Shown piece by piece: positions 1 through 7,583 of a stretch of DNA of 10,399 bases; the first letter of the stretch is position 1, and each line of letters starts with the position of its first letter. Under the pieces are notes generated by a model. The model was not told the DNA's origin. It saw only the letters and a program-made list of their open reading frames with translations, and searched no databases. A program made the translations under genes and the position numbers. The DNA comes from an uncultured Microbacteriaceae bacterium (lineage in GTDB: Bacteria > Actinomycetota > Actinomycetes > Actinomycetales > Microbacteriaceae), in NCBI GenBank assembly GCA_937896185.1, contig CALBMG010000125.1, positions 1 through 10,399 on the forward strand, given 5' to 3'.

Positions 1-256
1 CGCGTTCGTAGTTGTAAATCGCGCCACGGAACAGAGCGGAATAGCCCTCGAGGACGGCGTTCCACGATGCGGCAAGAGTGTCCATCGGGCGGGCAGTGAA
101 ATATTGCGCGGCGGTCAGAACGTGTTCGTTCGAGAAAATCATGAAGAACGCGCCGACCACAAAGCCGAGGAACACCGACAAAATGGTGCGGGTGGTGCCG
201 GCGGCAAAGATTTCCTTCACAGCCGACTGGAAACGGTTTTCGGTTTCGGCACTCAT
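1..256 (-). CDS. ABC transporter permease, BMP/nucleoside type (N-terminal part only)
   Basis: This is the N-terminal 85 residues of a gene that runs off the left edge. The start is the ATG at 256-254, which overlaps the TGA stop of the ATPase gene (ATGA, 253-256), so the two are probably translationally coupled. The protein starts MSAETENRF and has a short charged cytoplasmic N-terminus. One strong hydrophobic segment follows at about residues 24-42 (ILSVFLGFVVGAFFMIF), then a loop with an NAVLEGYSALFRGAIYNYE stretch. A hydrophobic permease directly downstream of a double-NBD ATPase and a BMP lipoprotein matches the usual order of BMP-family importers (branched-chain/ribose-type permease superfamily, BPD_transp_2). 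These normally have two permease genes, so a second is likely outside the window. The permease identity rests mainly on context, because the family core domain is not visible here. Confidence 0.82.
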   Translation of the reverse strand, partial: MSAETENRFQSAVKEIFAAGTTRTILSVFLGFVVGAFFMIFSNEHVLTAAQYFTARPMDTLAASWNAVLEGYSALFRGAIYNYER

Positions 257-1752
257 ACGGCCACTCCCGCCATCATCTGACCCAGCGTCTCGCGGGTCGC
301 AGTTGAATCCACAATTCCGACAATTCGGCCGCGGTACATGACCGCGATGCGGTCGGCCAGTCCAACGACTTCATCCAATTCGGTCGACACAATCACGACG
401 GGCTTGCCGGCATCGCGGGTGCGAATGATTTGTTCGTGAATGAACTCGATCGATCCCACATCCACACCGCGTGTGGGCTGTGAGGCGATGAACAGCGACA
501 GGTCACGCGACAGTTCACGCGCGACAACCACCTTCTGCTGGTTGCCTCCCGAGAGGTTACCTGCGTGGGTGTCGCGGCCGGGGGTGCGAATATCGTATTC
601 GGCGATAAGTTCGTCGGCGATGCGGTCACGATTGGCGAAATCGATGGCGCCGTTTTTCGCAAAAGGAGGACCAAACGATTTATTGAGCATCAGGTTTTCG
701 GCGATGCTGAACTGGCTGACAAGCCCGTCCTTCTTGCGGTCCTCGGGCACATAGCCCACGCCCGCGTCGATGACCTCGCGCACCGAAGATGCGGTGATAT
801 CGAGCTCGCCAAGGTGAATAGTTCCCGACGATACCCCGCGCAGGCCGACCAGGGCTTCCGCCAATTCTGTCTGGCCGTTACCCTGCACACCGGCAATCGC
901 CAGGACTTCGCCTCCGTGCACAGTGAAGGTCACATCATCGACGACCTTGTCGTTTCGGTCGCCCACAACGGTGAGGTTCGTCACCGTTAAACCGGCTGAG
1001 CCAATCTGTGGCGGATTCTTGGTCACGTGCAGGTCGACGGCGCGGCCGACCATCATCGACGCGAGTTCTTCGGCGGATTCCGTGGGTTTCGCATCGCCCA
1101 CGACCTTGCCCAGACGGATGACCGTGATGACGTCGGCCACGGCCTGGACTTCGCGCAGTTTGTGCGTGATGAAGACGATCGAGGTGCCGGATTTCGCCAA
1201 CCCGCGCATGATTTCCATCAGTTCGTCAGTTTCTTGTGGGGTCAGAACCGCGGTGGGTTCGTCCAGCACCAATACCTTGGCGTCGCGAGCGAGCGCCTTG
1301 ATGATTTCGACACGCTGCTGCGCACCGACAGGCAGGTCCTCAACGACGGCGTCGGGGTCGATGTCGAAACCAAAGCGGTCCGAGATTTCACGCACACGGG
1401 CACGAGCGGCATCGAGGTCGAGCATCCCCATCGCGCCGGTGGTTTCGTTGCCCAAAATAACGTTTTCCGCCACTGTGAAAACGGGGATCAGCATGAAGTG
1501 CTGGTGGACCATCCCAATACCGGCCGCCATTGCGTCGCCGGGTCCCGAAAATTTTTGTACGACTCCGTCGAGCAGAATCTCGCCGTCGTCGGCGGTGTAA
1601 AGGCCGTACAACACGTTCATCAACGTGGACTTGCCCGCACCGTTTTCGCCCAACAGGCTGTGGATTTCGCCGGATTCAACCACCAGGTTGATCGAGTCGT
1701 TGGCGGTCAAAGCGCCAAATCGCTTGGTAATACCGCGAAGTTCAAGCTTCAT
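253..1752 (-). CDS. ABC transporter ATP-binding protein with two NBDs, BMP/nucleoside importer
   Basis: A 499-residue fused ATPase that should energise the importer formed with the adjacent lipoprotein and permease. NBD1 has Walker A GENGAGKST (35-43), Q-loop region VHQHF (82-86), a degenerate signature LPVGAQQ (140-146), Walker B VLVLDEPT (160-167) and switch His197. NBD2 looks catalytically weakened. Its P-loop equivalent is GVQGNGQTE (288-296) without the usual GKS/T. The signature LSGGNQQ (400-406) is intact, but the Walker B carboxylates are replaced by Ser-Gln (LFIASQPT, 420-427) and the H-loop reads STE instead of STH. This asymmetry and the length are typical of the RbsA/BMP-type subfamily, so it is not decay. 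The start ATG at 1752 has an AAGGGA ribosome site 7 bases upstream. Substrate is inferred from the family as probably nucleosides; ribose-type sugars are the alternative. Confidence 0.93.
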   Translation of the reverse strand: MKLELRGITKRFGALTANDSINLVVESGEIHSLLGENGAGKSTLMNVLYGLYTADDGEILLDGVVQKFSGPGDAMAAGIGMVHQHFMLIPVFTVAENVILGNETTGAMGMLDLDAARARVREISDRFGFDIDPDAVVEDLPVGAQQRVEIIKALARDAKVLVLDEPTAVLTPQETDELMEIMRGLAKSGTSIVFITHKLREVQAVADVITVIRLGKVVGDAKPTESAEELASMMVGRAVDLHVTKNPPQIGSAGLTVTNLTVVGDRNDKVVDDVTFTVHGGEVLAIAGVQGNGQTELAEALVGLRGVSSGTIHLGELDITASSVREVIDAGVGYVPEDRKKDGLVSQFSIAENLMLNKSFGPPFAKNGAIDFANRDRIADELIAEYDIRTPGRDTHAGNLSGGNQQKVVVARELSRDLSLFIASQPTRGVDVGSIEFIHEQIIRTRDAGKPVVIVSTELDEVVGLADRIAVMYRGRIVGIVDSTATRETLGQMMAGVAV

Positions 1753-1770
1753 TGCTGTTCCCTTGATAAA

Positions 1771-1805
1771 AGAGTGTGGGGCCGCCGAGTTTAGTCGGCG
1801 GCCCC
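1771..1805 (-). terminator. Intercistronic hairpin between BMP lipoprotein and ATPase genes
   Basis: A perfect 11-bp inverted repeat, GGGGCCGCCGA (1778-1788) and TCGGCGGCCCC (1795-1805), closes a 6-base loop. Read on the minus strand it is followed by ACACTCTTTTATC, a short, interrupted T run. It lies 20-odd bases after the lipoprotein stop and about 25 bases before the ATPase start. A strong stem with a poor T tract inside an operon suggests partial termination or an RNA end protected from exonucleases, giving more binding-protein mRNA than ATPase or permease mRNA. The structure is seen; the function is inferred. Confidence 0.75.
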
Positions 1806-1806
1806 G

Positions 1807-1826
1807 AGTTCCGAAAGGACGGAACT
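1807..1826 (-). other. Second small hairpin abutting the BMP lipoprotein stop codon
   Basis: AGTTCCG (1807-1813) and CGGAACT (1820-1826) form a perfect 7-bp stem with a 6-base loop. On the minus strand the stem begins with the last base of the TAA stop (1828-1826) and ends one base before the larger hairpin at 1778-1805. The two are therefore tandem 3' structures. It is probably an mRNA-stabilising element or an accessory to the larger attenuator. Confidence 0.6.
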
Positions 1827-2893
1827 TAGCCGAGCGGGTTGATCGAACCTGCGATGATGCCGTCGGTCAGCTCTGCGAGCTTGGCCTCGATGGCAGCAAG
1901 GTCACCCGAGAAGTTGGTGATGGGCGAGAGAGCCGTTCCACCGTTTTCGAGGGTACCCAGGTACGAGTCACCGTTGAATGCGTTTCCGTCGATTGCGATG
2001 TCCTTGATGATGTCGAAGACAGCGTTGGTCATGCGCTTCTCAACCGAGGTCAGCATCCATGCTGCGTACTCGGGCGAGGTGAGTGCGATGTCCTTGTCAA
2101 CACCGATCATGAGGGCGTCAACGCCTGCTTCGGTGATGGCTTCCGAGGTAGCACCGAACTGGTCGCCACCAACGGGGAAGATCACGTCAGCGCCGGCAGC
2201 AATCTGGCCAGCTGCGATCGACTTCGAGACTGCGCTGTTGGGGGTGAAGTCACCGATGAAGTCACCCTTGCCTGCTGCGGGGTCCCAACCAACGACGGTC
2301 ACTTCGGTGCCGTTGTCAGCTGCCCATGCCTGAGCGCCGTAGTAGAAACCGGTCATGAAGTCGGTCACTGCGTCGATCTGCATTCCACCGTAGGTGCCGA
2401 CAACCTTGGTGGTCGACTGTGCTGCGGCGAGGTAACCAGCGAGGTACGAGGACTGGTTCATTGCGTAGTTGATGGGCTTGAGGTTGGCGTTGCCTTCGCT
2501 CCAGCCGTCAACGGTGACGAAGTTAACTTCGGGGTTTGCTGCTGCTGCTTCGTTGACAGCGGCAACGAGGTTGAAGCCAACGGCGATGGTGATGTCGCAC
2601 TCTGCGTCGATCATTGCCTGCAGGTTGGGTGCGAAGTCGTCAGCCGATGCCGACTCTGCGTCCGAGATCTGGACACCGAGCTCGGACTCAGCCTTGGTGA
2701 GGCCTTCGTATACCGACTGGTTGAACGACTTGTCGTTCCAGCTGCCCTCGTCCGATACGGCACAGGCGAGGTAGTCGACCTCGGGTGCTGCGGTTTCGGT
2801 GGGTGCAGGTGCTGCTGCACAGCCGGCCAGGAACAGGGCGGCTGCACTGGACATTGCGAGACCGCTGAGGGCGCGCTTTGTGCTTGTCTTCAC
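1826..2893 (-). CDS. BMP family lipoprotein, substrate-binding protein of ABC importer
   Basis: A 355-residue extracytoplasmic solute-binding lipoprotein. The chosen start is the GTG at 2893-2891, since AGAGG lies 7 bases upstream. An in-frame TTG five codons earlier (2908) would place this Shine-Dalgarno sequence inside the gene. From the GTG the protein has a Lys/Arg-containing N-terminus, a hydrophobic stretch and a lipobox LAGC with the lipidated Cys at residue 25. An Ala/Pro/Thr-rich tether (AAAPAPTETAAPE) follows. The mature domain opens with the family hallmark DEGSWNDKSFNQSVYEG and has further BMP-like segments: GVQISDAES, VGTYGGMQID, VVGWDPAAGKGDF and PVGGDQFG. Characterised relatives (PnrA/TmpC, BmpA) bind purine nucleosides, so nucleoside uptake is the best guess for its role. 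It is the first gene of the importer operon, with ATPase and permease downstream, and the hairpins after it suggest it is expressed above them. Confidence 0.92.
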   Translation of the reverse strand: MKTSTKRALSGLAMSSAAALFLAGCAAAPAPTETAAPEVDYLACAVSDEGSWNDKSFNQSVYEGLTKAESELGVQISDAESASADDFAPNLQAMIDAECDITIAVGFNLVAAVNEAAAANPEVNFVTVDGWSEGNANLKPINYAMNQSSYLAGYLAAAQSTTKVVGTYGGMQIDAVTDFMTGFYYGAQAWAADNGTEVTVVGWDPAAGKGDFIGDFTPNSAVSKSIAAGQIAAGADVIFPVGGDQFGATSEAITEAGVDALMIGVDKDIALTSPEYAAWMLTSVEKRMTNAVFDIIKDIAIDGNAFNGDSYLGTLENGGTALSPITNFSGDLAAIEAKLAELTDGIIAGSINPLG

Positions 2894-3081
2894 TGATTTT
2901 CCTCTCAAAGGTGACTGGACGTGGCGGTCGAGTGTCTAAATTTCGACCACGCACACCACTATTACTGCAATCCTACGGTTTAACTTTGGGTCCGAGACGG
3001 CAAATGCTACATATGAGCATCAAACCGTTACACAGCCGAAACTTACGGCACTCCGTTCCGCATCGAAACGCAGGTTTCGGG
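2894..3081 (-). promoter_or_regulatory. Promoter and leader region of the BMP importer operon
   Basis: The 188-bp gap between the manC stop and the lipoprotein start is AT-richer than its surroundings. It contains dyads: ATGCT/AGCAT at 3004-3008 and 3016-3020 around CATATG, and ACGGTTT (2975-2981) against AAACCGT (3022-3028). A TAGGAT on the minus strand (about 2970-2975) could be a -10 box, but I see no convincing -35 partner. The ribosome site is AGAGG (about 2901-2905). That the gap holds the operon promoter is inferred from position; the exact promoter and operator are not resolved. Confidence 0.45.
3062..3081 (-). terminator. Weak hairpin just after manC stop
   Basis: CGAAAC (3064-3069) and GTTTCG (3074-3079) form a 6-bp stem with a 4-base loop, starting three bases after the manC stop on the minus strand. 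No T tract follows, so it is at most a weak or factor-assisted terminator. Read-through from manC into the importer operon is possible. Confidence 0.3.
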
Positions 3082-4203
3082 CTACAGAACGTCCTCGTCG
3101 CCGGTCTGGCGAATCGTTTCGACGATGTTTTTGACTCGCTGCGCATGTGCGGCCGTCGTGACCAACAGCGCGTCCTTGGTGTCGACAATCACGATGTCTT
3201 TGACGCCGATAACGGTGATCAATCGCGGGGTCTCGGACACCACGACACCGCTGGCGCCCTGGTTGAGCACACGGGTGTTTTCCCCGAGGGTCGCCAGTAC
3301 GTTCGGGTGACCGCCGTTGTGCAAACGAGCGAGCGACGCGAAGTCCCCCACATCGTCCCATCGGAAATCGCCGGGGATGACGGCGAGTCGGCCGTGATCG
3401 GCTGCTGGCTCGGCAACCGAATAGTCGATAGCGACCTTGGCGATTGTGGGCCACAGGCGGCGGACCGTCTCGCCTCGGGCATCGGTATCCCACGAATCGG
3501 CAATCTGGTCGATGAGCCCGGCCACGTCGGAGCGGTTCGCGCGCAGTTCATCGAGCAGCACATCGGCGCGTGAAATGAACATGCCCGCGTTCCACAGATG
3601 TTCGTCGCCCTCAAAGTATTGGGTGGCTGTCGCGAGGTTCGGCTTTTCCACAAAACGTGTCACCGAGTGCGCGTGGGGAGCGCCGTGAATTCCCGTCAGC
3701 CGGTCCCCCATTTCGATGTAACCGAAACCTGTCGACGGTTCAGTGGGTCGAATTCCGATGGTCACGATGTAACCTTCGCGAGCTGTGGCTACCGCCTCAC
3801 GGACCGCAGATCGGAAACGTCGTTCGTCGGCGATCACGTGGTCTGCGGCGAAAGAGCCGATCACCGCGTTGGGGTTCCGGCGCAACAGAATTGCTGCAGC
3901 GAGACCAATTGCTGCGGTCGAATCCTTCGGTGACGGCTCCAAGAAAATATTGTCATCCACCAGCGCGGGCAACTCGTGGCGCACACCTGTGCTGTGGGCC
4001 TCGCCGGTGACGACCACAATATTGGCGGAATTTGCGAGAGGCGTCAGACGATCCCAGGTGTCGGCGAGCAGGCTTTGGCCGCTTCCAGTCAGGTCATGAA
4101 GAAACTTGGGCGCATCGGCACGCGACAGTGGCCACAAACGTGAACCGATACCGCCTGCGGGGATAATCGCGTAAAAATCGTCGATTTGGTGCGCTGCTGT
4201 CAT
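3082..4203 (-). CDS. manC: Mannose-1-phosphate guanylyltransferase
   Basis: A cytoplasmic nucleotidyltransferase that makes GDP-mannose from GTP and mannose-1-phosphate, the mannosyl donor for envelope glycolipids and glycans. From the ATG at 4203 the protein is 373 residues, with the signature PAGGIGSRLWPLSRADAPK at 15-33 (the G-G-x-G-x-R-x-W-P pyrophosphorylase loop). It also has FAADHVI (118-124, metal-binding Asp), TGFGYIEMG (158-166), FVEKP (184-188), WNAGMF (204-209) and WDDVGDFASL (282-291). It has only the nucleotidyltransferase part and lacks the C-terminal isomerase of bifunctional ManC/AlgA (about 470 residues), so it is the single-function type. No clear Shine-Dalgarno precedes the ATG. 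In-frame GTG (4212) and TTG (4254) starts are possible but also lack one; the TTG would extend over the divergent promoter region. A leaderless mRNA is likely. Confidence 0.93.
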   Translation of the reverse strand: MTAAHQIDDFYAIIPAGGIGSRLWPLSRADAPKFLHDLTGSGQSLLADTWDRLTPLANSANIVVVTGEAHSTGVRHELPALVDDNIFLEPSPKDSTAAIGLAAAILLRRNPNAVIGSFAADHVIADERRFRSAVREAVATAREGYIVTIGIRPTEPSTGFGYIEMGDRLTGIHGAPHAHSVTRFVEKPNLATATQYFEGDEHLWNAGMFISRADVLLDELRANRSDVAGLIDQIADSWDTDARGETVRRLWPTIAKVAIDYSVAEPAADHGRLAVIPGDFRWDDVGDFASLARLHNGGHPNVLATLGENTRVLNQGASGVVVSETPRLITVIGVKDIVIVDTKDALLVTTAAHAQRVKNIVETIRQTGDEDVL

Positions 4204-4266
4204 GTCAAACACACTACGCGAAGAGAGTAATGTTGGTATGTATCTGTCACCCAAAGGAGGGTCCTA
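4204..4266. promoter_or_regulatory. Divergent manC / sdhCDAB promoter region
   Basis: Only 63 bp separate the two starts, so both promoters must overlap here or lie inside the opposing gene. On the minus strand TAGTGT (4211-4216) ends 7 bases before the manC ATG, a spacing that fits a -10 box of a leaderless transcript. On the plus strand TAATGT (4228-4233) and TATGTAT (4237-4243) are -10-like, but neither has a good -35. The sdhC ribosome site AAAGGAGG (4253-4260) is near-perfect and lies 6 bases before its GTG. The ribosome site is clear; the promoter boxes are tentative. Confidence 0.45.
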
Positions 4267-4668
4267 GTGACCACGGCGAAGTCACCCGCAGCACAGAATC
4301 GCATTGCGGGCACGTTGTATCGAGGGCATGAGGGAATGTGGTCGTGGGTTCTGCACCGCATTACCGGTATTGCAATTTATTTCTTCCTGCTGGTCCACGT
4401 TTTGGACACCGCACTGGTGCGCATCAGCCCGGAACTGTACAACGCCGTGATGGCCTCGTACAAGACCCCCGTTATGGGTCTGGGTGAGCTCGGGCTCGTC
4501 GCGGCCATCGTGTTCCACGCCTTCAACGGCCTTCGCGTGATCCTCGTCGACATGTCGGCATGGGGCGCACGTCACCAGAAGGGCATGTTCTATGGCGTGC
4601 TGGCACTGTGGTTGATCACGATGCTGGCCTTTGCCCCCCGCCACCTGGCCCACGTGTTTGGAGCATAA
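4267..4668 (+). CDS. sdhC: Succinate dehydrogenase cytochrome b subunit SdhC
   Basis: A 133-residue membrane anchor that, with SdhD, binds heme b and quinone and holds the SdhAB catalytic part on the inner face of the membrane. The GTG start at 4267 is set by the AAAGGAGG site just upstream. There are three membrane segments at roughly 33-50, 72-95 and 108-125. Family landmarks are the HRITG motif (30-34) before helix 1, LLVHVLDT (41-48), and the heme-ligand helix FHAFNGLR (83-90), where His84 corresponds to the axial ligand of the E. coli type enzyme. The region before helix 1 (WSWVLHR) supplies the Ser/Arg residues usually found at the quinone pocket. It is first gene of sdhCDAB; sdhD begins 3 bases after its stop. 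Confidence 0.95.
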   Translation: MTTAKSPAAQNRIAGTLYRGHEGMWSWVLHRITGIAIYFFLLVHVLDTALVRISPELYNAVMASYKTPVMGLGELGLVAAIVFHAFNGLRVILVDMSAWGARHQKGMFYGVLALWLITMLAFAPRHLAHVFGA

Positions 4669-4671
4669 GCA

Positions 4672-5073
4672 ATGAAGACTCTTAACCTCGAAAAAGCCGG
4701 CTGGCTGTTCATGCGCTTCTCGGGCGCACTTCTGATTGTCCTGATCTTCACCCACCTCGGCGTGAACCTGTTGTCCGACGGCGGCGTCAAGGCGATCGAC
4801 TTCGCATTCGTTGCGGGCAAACTGGCGAACCCGTTCTGGCAGGTCTTTGACACGCTGTTGCTGTGGCTGGCTCTGATTCACGGCGCCAACGGCATGCGTA
4901 CGGTCATCAACGACTACGCCACCAAAGCCGGAGTCCGCAAGGTTCTGTTGGGCGCATTAGGTGTTTCGACCGCGATGCTCATCATCATGGGCACCCTCGT
5001 GATTTATACGTTGGACCCGTGCCCCGCCGGCACCCCCGCTGATTTGCTTCCGTCGTTCTGCCCGGTTGCGTAA
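4672..5073 (+). CDS. sdhD: Succinate dehydrogenase membrane anchor subunit SdhD
   Basis: A 133-residue second membrane anchor. The ATG at 4672 follows the sdhC stop by 3 bases, with GGAG overlapping the sdhC end as ribosome site. Hydrophobic helices lie at about 18-34, 56-78 and 90-113. The helix-2 end HGANGMRTVINDY places His70 at the position of the second heme ligand and Asp81-Tyr82 at the quinone-site pair known from E. coli SdhD (Asp82-Tyr83). After helix 3 comes a 19-residue tail with two Cys-Pro pairs (Cys117 and Cys130). In the usual three-helix topology this tail faces outside, so a disulfide is conceivable; that is inference. Position between sdhC and sdhA confirms the identity. Confidence 0.94.
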   Translation: MKTLNLEKAGWLFMRFSGALLIVLIFTHLGVNLLSDGGVKAIDFAFVAGKLANPFWQVFDTLLLWLALIHGANGMRTVINDYATKAGVRKVLLGALGVSTAMLIIMGTLVIYTLDPCPAGTPADLLPSFCPVA

Positions 5074-5092
5074 CTATATATAAGGAGCTGTT

Positions 5093-6841
5093 GTGACTCA
5101 GGTTCACAATCACGAATACGATGTCGTCATCGTTGGCGCCGGTGGTGCTGGCATGCGTGCCGCTATCGAAGCCGCACCGAACGCCAAGACGGCCGTCATC
5201 ACCAAGCTGTACCCCACCCGTTCGCACACCGGTGCGGCACAGGGTGGCATGGCTGCTGCACTGGCGAACGTCGAAGAGGATTCGTGGGAATGGCACACTT
5301 TTGACACGGTCAAGGGTGGCGACTACCTCGTAGACCAGGACGCCGCCGAGATCCTCGCCAAGGAAGCCATCGACGCGATCATTGACCTCGAGAACATGGG
5401 TCTGCCGTTCAACCGCACCCCCGAGGGAAAGATTGACCAGCGTCGCTTCGGTGGCCACACCCGCGACCACGGCAAGGCACCCGTTCGCCGCGCATGCTAC
5501 GCAGCCGACCGCACGGGCCACATGATTCTGCAGACACTGTTCCAAAACTGTGTGAAGTTGGGGGTGGAATTCCACAACGAGTTCTATGTGCTCGACCTGC
5601 TGCTCACCGAAGAAAAGGGCGTGACTCACACCAGCGGTGTCGTCGCATACGAACTCGCTACCGGCGACATTCACGTGTTCCACGCCAAGTCGGTCGTGTT
5701 TGCGACCGGTGGTTTCGGCAAGATGTTCAAGACCACCTCGAACGCTCACACCCTGACCGGTGACGGCGTGGGAATCGTGTGGCGCAAGGGCCTGCCCCTG
5801 GAGGACATGGAGTTCTTCCAGTTCCACCCGACCGGGCTTGCCGGTCTCGGCATCTTGTTGACCGAGGGCGCACGAGGCGAAGGCGCGATTCTCCGTAACG
5901 CCAGCGGCGAACGTTTCATGGAGCGTTATGCCCCCACGATCAAGGACCTCGCACCTCGCGACATCATTTCGCGGTGCATGGTGCAGGAAGTTGCCGAGGG
6001 TCGCGGCGCTGGCCCCGAAAAGGACTACGTGCTGCTGGACTGCACCCACCTGGGCGCCGAGGTCCTCGAGACGAAGCTTCCCGACATCACCGAGTTTGCC
6101 CGCACCTATTTGGGCGTCGACCCCGTTCACGAGCCCGTGCCCGTGATGCCGACCGCTCACTATGCAATGGGCGGTATCCCCACGAACACCGACGCCGAGG
6201 TTCTCAAGGACAACACCACGGTCATCCCCGGTCTGTACGCAGCCGGTGAGTGCGCCTGTGTGTCGGTGCACGGTTCGAACCGTTTGGGCACCAACTCGCT
6301 GCTCGACATCAACGTGTTTGGAAAGCGTGCCGGCCGCAATGCCGCCGCGTACGCCAACAAGGCGAAGCACGTCGCGATGCCCAAGGCCCCCGAGTCCGAG
6401 GTCCTCGCTCTGGTCGAGAAGCTGCGCGCATCGGATGGTTCCGAAAGTGTCGCCACGTTGCGCAAGGAACTGCAGGTCGAAATGGACCGCAACGCCCAGG
6501 TGTTCCGCACCGAGGAATCGTTGAAGCACGCCGAGGGCGTCATCAAGGATCTGCGCAAGCGTTACCTGAACATTGGTATTCACGACCGCGGTCAGCGTTT
6601 CAACACCGACCTGCTCGAGGCAATCGAGCTGGGCTTCCTGCTGGACCTCGCCGAGGTTGTTGTGGTGTCGGCTCGTAACCGCAAGGAGAGCCGTGGCGGC
6701 CACATGCGCGATGACTTCCCCGACCGTAACGACAAGAAGTACATGGTGCACACCATGGCGTACCGCGAGGCAAAGAAGATCCGTCTGGATTGGAAGCCCG
6801 TTGTCATCACCAACTACCAGCCGATGGAGAGGAAGTACTGA
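5093..6841 (+). CDS. sdhA: Succinate dehydrogenase flavoprotein subunit SdhA
   Basis: The 582-residue catalytic subunit oxidises succinate to fumarate with covalently bound FAD and passes electrons to SdhB. The GTG start at 5093 has AAGGAG 5 bases upstream. Landmarks run in order. The FAD-binding dinucleotide loop is VIVGAGGAG (12-20). The covalent flavin site is SHTGAAQGG (44-52, His45). Then come [14 protein letters not shown] (117-130), ATGGFGK (204-210), FHPTG (244-248), LTEGARGEG (256-264) and LAPRD with proton-relay Arg289. [10 protein letters not shown] (353-362, substrate His356) and [13 protein letters not shown] (393-405, substrate Arg397) complete the active site. All expected active-site residues are present and the length is normal. 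The last base of its TGA stop is the first base of the sdhB ATG, so translation of the two is coupled. Oxidative TCA direction is assumed; fumarate reduction cannot be excluded from sequence alone. Confidence 0.97.
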   Translation: MTQVHNHEYDVVIVGAGGAGMRAAIEAAPNAKTAVITKLYPTRSHTGAAQGGMAAALANVEEDSWEWHTFDTVKGGDYLVDQDAAEILAKEAIDAIIDLENMGLPFNRTPEGKIDQRRFGGHTRDHGKAPVRRACYAADRTGHMILQTLFQNCVKLGVEFHNEFYVLDLLLTEEKGVTHTSGVVAYELATGDIHVFHAKSVVFATGGFGKMFKTTSNAHTLTGDGVGIVWRKGLPLEDMEFFQFHPTGLAGLGILLTEGARGEGAILRNASGERFMERYAPTIKDLAPRDIISRCMVQEVAEGRGAGPEKDYVLLDCTHLGAEVLETKLPDITEFARTYLGVDPVHEPVPVMPTAHYAMGGIPTNTDAEVLKDNTTVIPGLYAAGECACVSVHGSNRLGTNSLLDINVFGKRAGRNAAAYANKAKHVAMPKAPESEVLALVEKLRASDGSESVATLRKELQVEMDRNAQVFRTEESLKHAEGVIKDLRKRYLNIGIHDRGQRFNTDLLEAIELGFLLDLAEVVVVSARNRKESRGGHMRDDFPDRNDKKYMVHTMAYREAKKIRLDWKPVVITNYQPMERKY

Positions 6842-7569
6842 TGGCCGAGATCGCCGAAGTTCAGTCGTTCACTGTCACGTTCATCATCCGTCGTTTCAAC
6901 CCCGAGACGGACACCGAGCCGTATTGGCAGGACTTTGACGTCGAGATGTATGCCACCGACCGTGTGCTCGATGGCTTGCACAAGATCAAGTGGGATGTCG
7001 ACGGCACCCTGTCGTTCCGCCGTTCGTGTGCGCACGGCATTTGCGGTTCCGATGCAATGCGTATTAACGGCCGCAACCGCCTGGCCTGCAAGACTCTGAT
7101 CAAGGACCTCGACATTTCGAAGCCCGTCTATGTGGAAGCCATCAAGGGCTTGCCGCTGGAGAAGGACCTCATTGTCGACATGGAGCCTTTCTTCAAGGCG
7201 TACCGCGAGGTGAACCCGTTCATGGTCACCAGCGCGAAGCCCGAGAAGGAGCACATCCAGTCGCCGGAACAGCGTGCACGTTTTGATGACACCACCAAGT
7301 GCATCCTGTGTGCTGCGTGCACCACGTCGTGCCCGGTGTTCTGGACGGATGGTCAGTACTTCGGACCGGCCGCGATTGTGAACGCTCACCGTTTTATCTT
7401 TGATTCGCGTGACGAGGACGCCCAGGTGCGTCTCGACATCCTCAACTCGAAGGAGGGCGTGTGGCGTTGCCGCACCACCTTTAACTGTTCCGAGGCGTGC
7501 CCTCGTGGCATCGAGGTGACGAAAGCGATCGCCGAGGTCAAGCAGGCTGTGCTGCGCGGAGTTCGCTAG
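6841..7569 (+). CDS. sdhB: Succinate dehydrogenase iron-sulfur subunit SdhB
   Basis: A 242-residue electron-transfer subunit linking SdhA flavin to the membrane quinone site. The ATG at 6841 shares its A with the sdhA stop, and GAGAGGAA upstream serves as ribosome site. A longer in-frame TTG start (6790) lies within sdhA and is not credible. The [2Fe-2S] domain has Cys63, Cys68 and Cys83, with Asp71 at the third ligand position (CGSD). This Asp is known from E. coli SdhB, so it is a normal variant. The C-terminal domain has CILCAACTTSCP (154-165) and CRTTFNCSEACPRG (210-223), together ligating the [4Fe-4S] and [3Fe-4S] clusters. It is the last gene of the operon and is followed directly by a terminator hairpin. 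Confidence 0.97.
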   Translation: MAEIAEVQSFTVTFIIRRFNPETDTEPYWQDFDVEMYATDRVLDGLHKIKWDVDGTLSFRRSCAHGICGSDAMRINGRNRLACKTLIKDLDISKPVYVEAIKGLPLEKDLIVDMEPFFKAYREVNPFMVTSAKPEKEHIQSPEQRARFDDTTKCILCAACTTSCPVFWTDGQYFGPAAIVNAHRFIFDSRDEDAQVRLDILNSKEGVWRCRTTFNCSEACPRGIEVTKAIAEVKQAVLRGVR

Positions 7570-7583
7570 AACTCAGTTACCGA

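Noticed and set aside
253..1752. Degenerate Walker and H-loop residues in the second ATPase domain
   Set aside because: Asymmetric NBDs with a weakened second site are typical of double-NBD sugar/nucleoside importer ATPases; not a sign of a broken gene.
1625..2896. A 423-codon plus-strand frame opposite the BMP lipoprotein gene
   Set aside because: Cys- and Val-rich low-information protein in register with the real minus-strand gene, with no upstream ribosome site; a codon-bias shadow.
5073..5083. ACTATATATAA stretch before sdhA as an internal promoter
   Set aside because: It abuts the ribosome site, no -35 is visible, and sdhA sits in a tight operon; most likely an AT-rich spacer that keeps the ribosome site unstructured.
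4985..6751. A 588-codon uninterrupted open frame antisense to sdhA
   Set aside because: It mirrors sdhA codon by codon. Strong G/C bias at third positions removes stop codons on the opposite strand. Its translation has no recognisable domain and no ribosome site.
6790..6840. Upstream TTG extension of sdhB
   Set aside because: The extra 17 residues (starting [10 protein letters not shown]) are sdhA sequence read out of frame; the ATG at 6841 has a ribosome site and gives a normal SdhB length.
6841..7569. Missing Cys ligand in the SdhB [2Fe-2S] motif (Asp71)
   Set aside because: The same Asp occurs in E. coli SdhB and is a known functional variant, so it is not a defect or a novelty.
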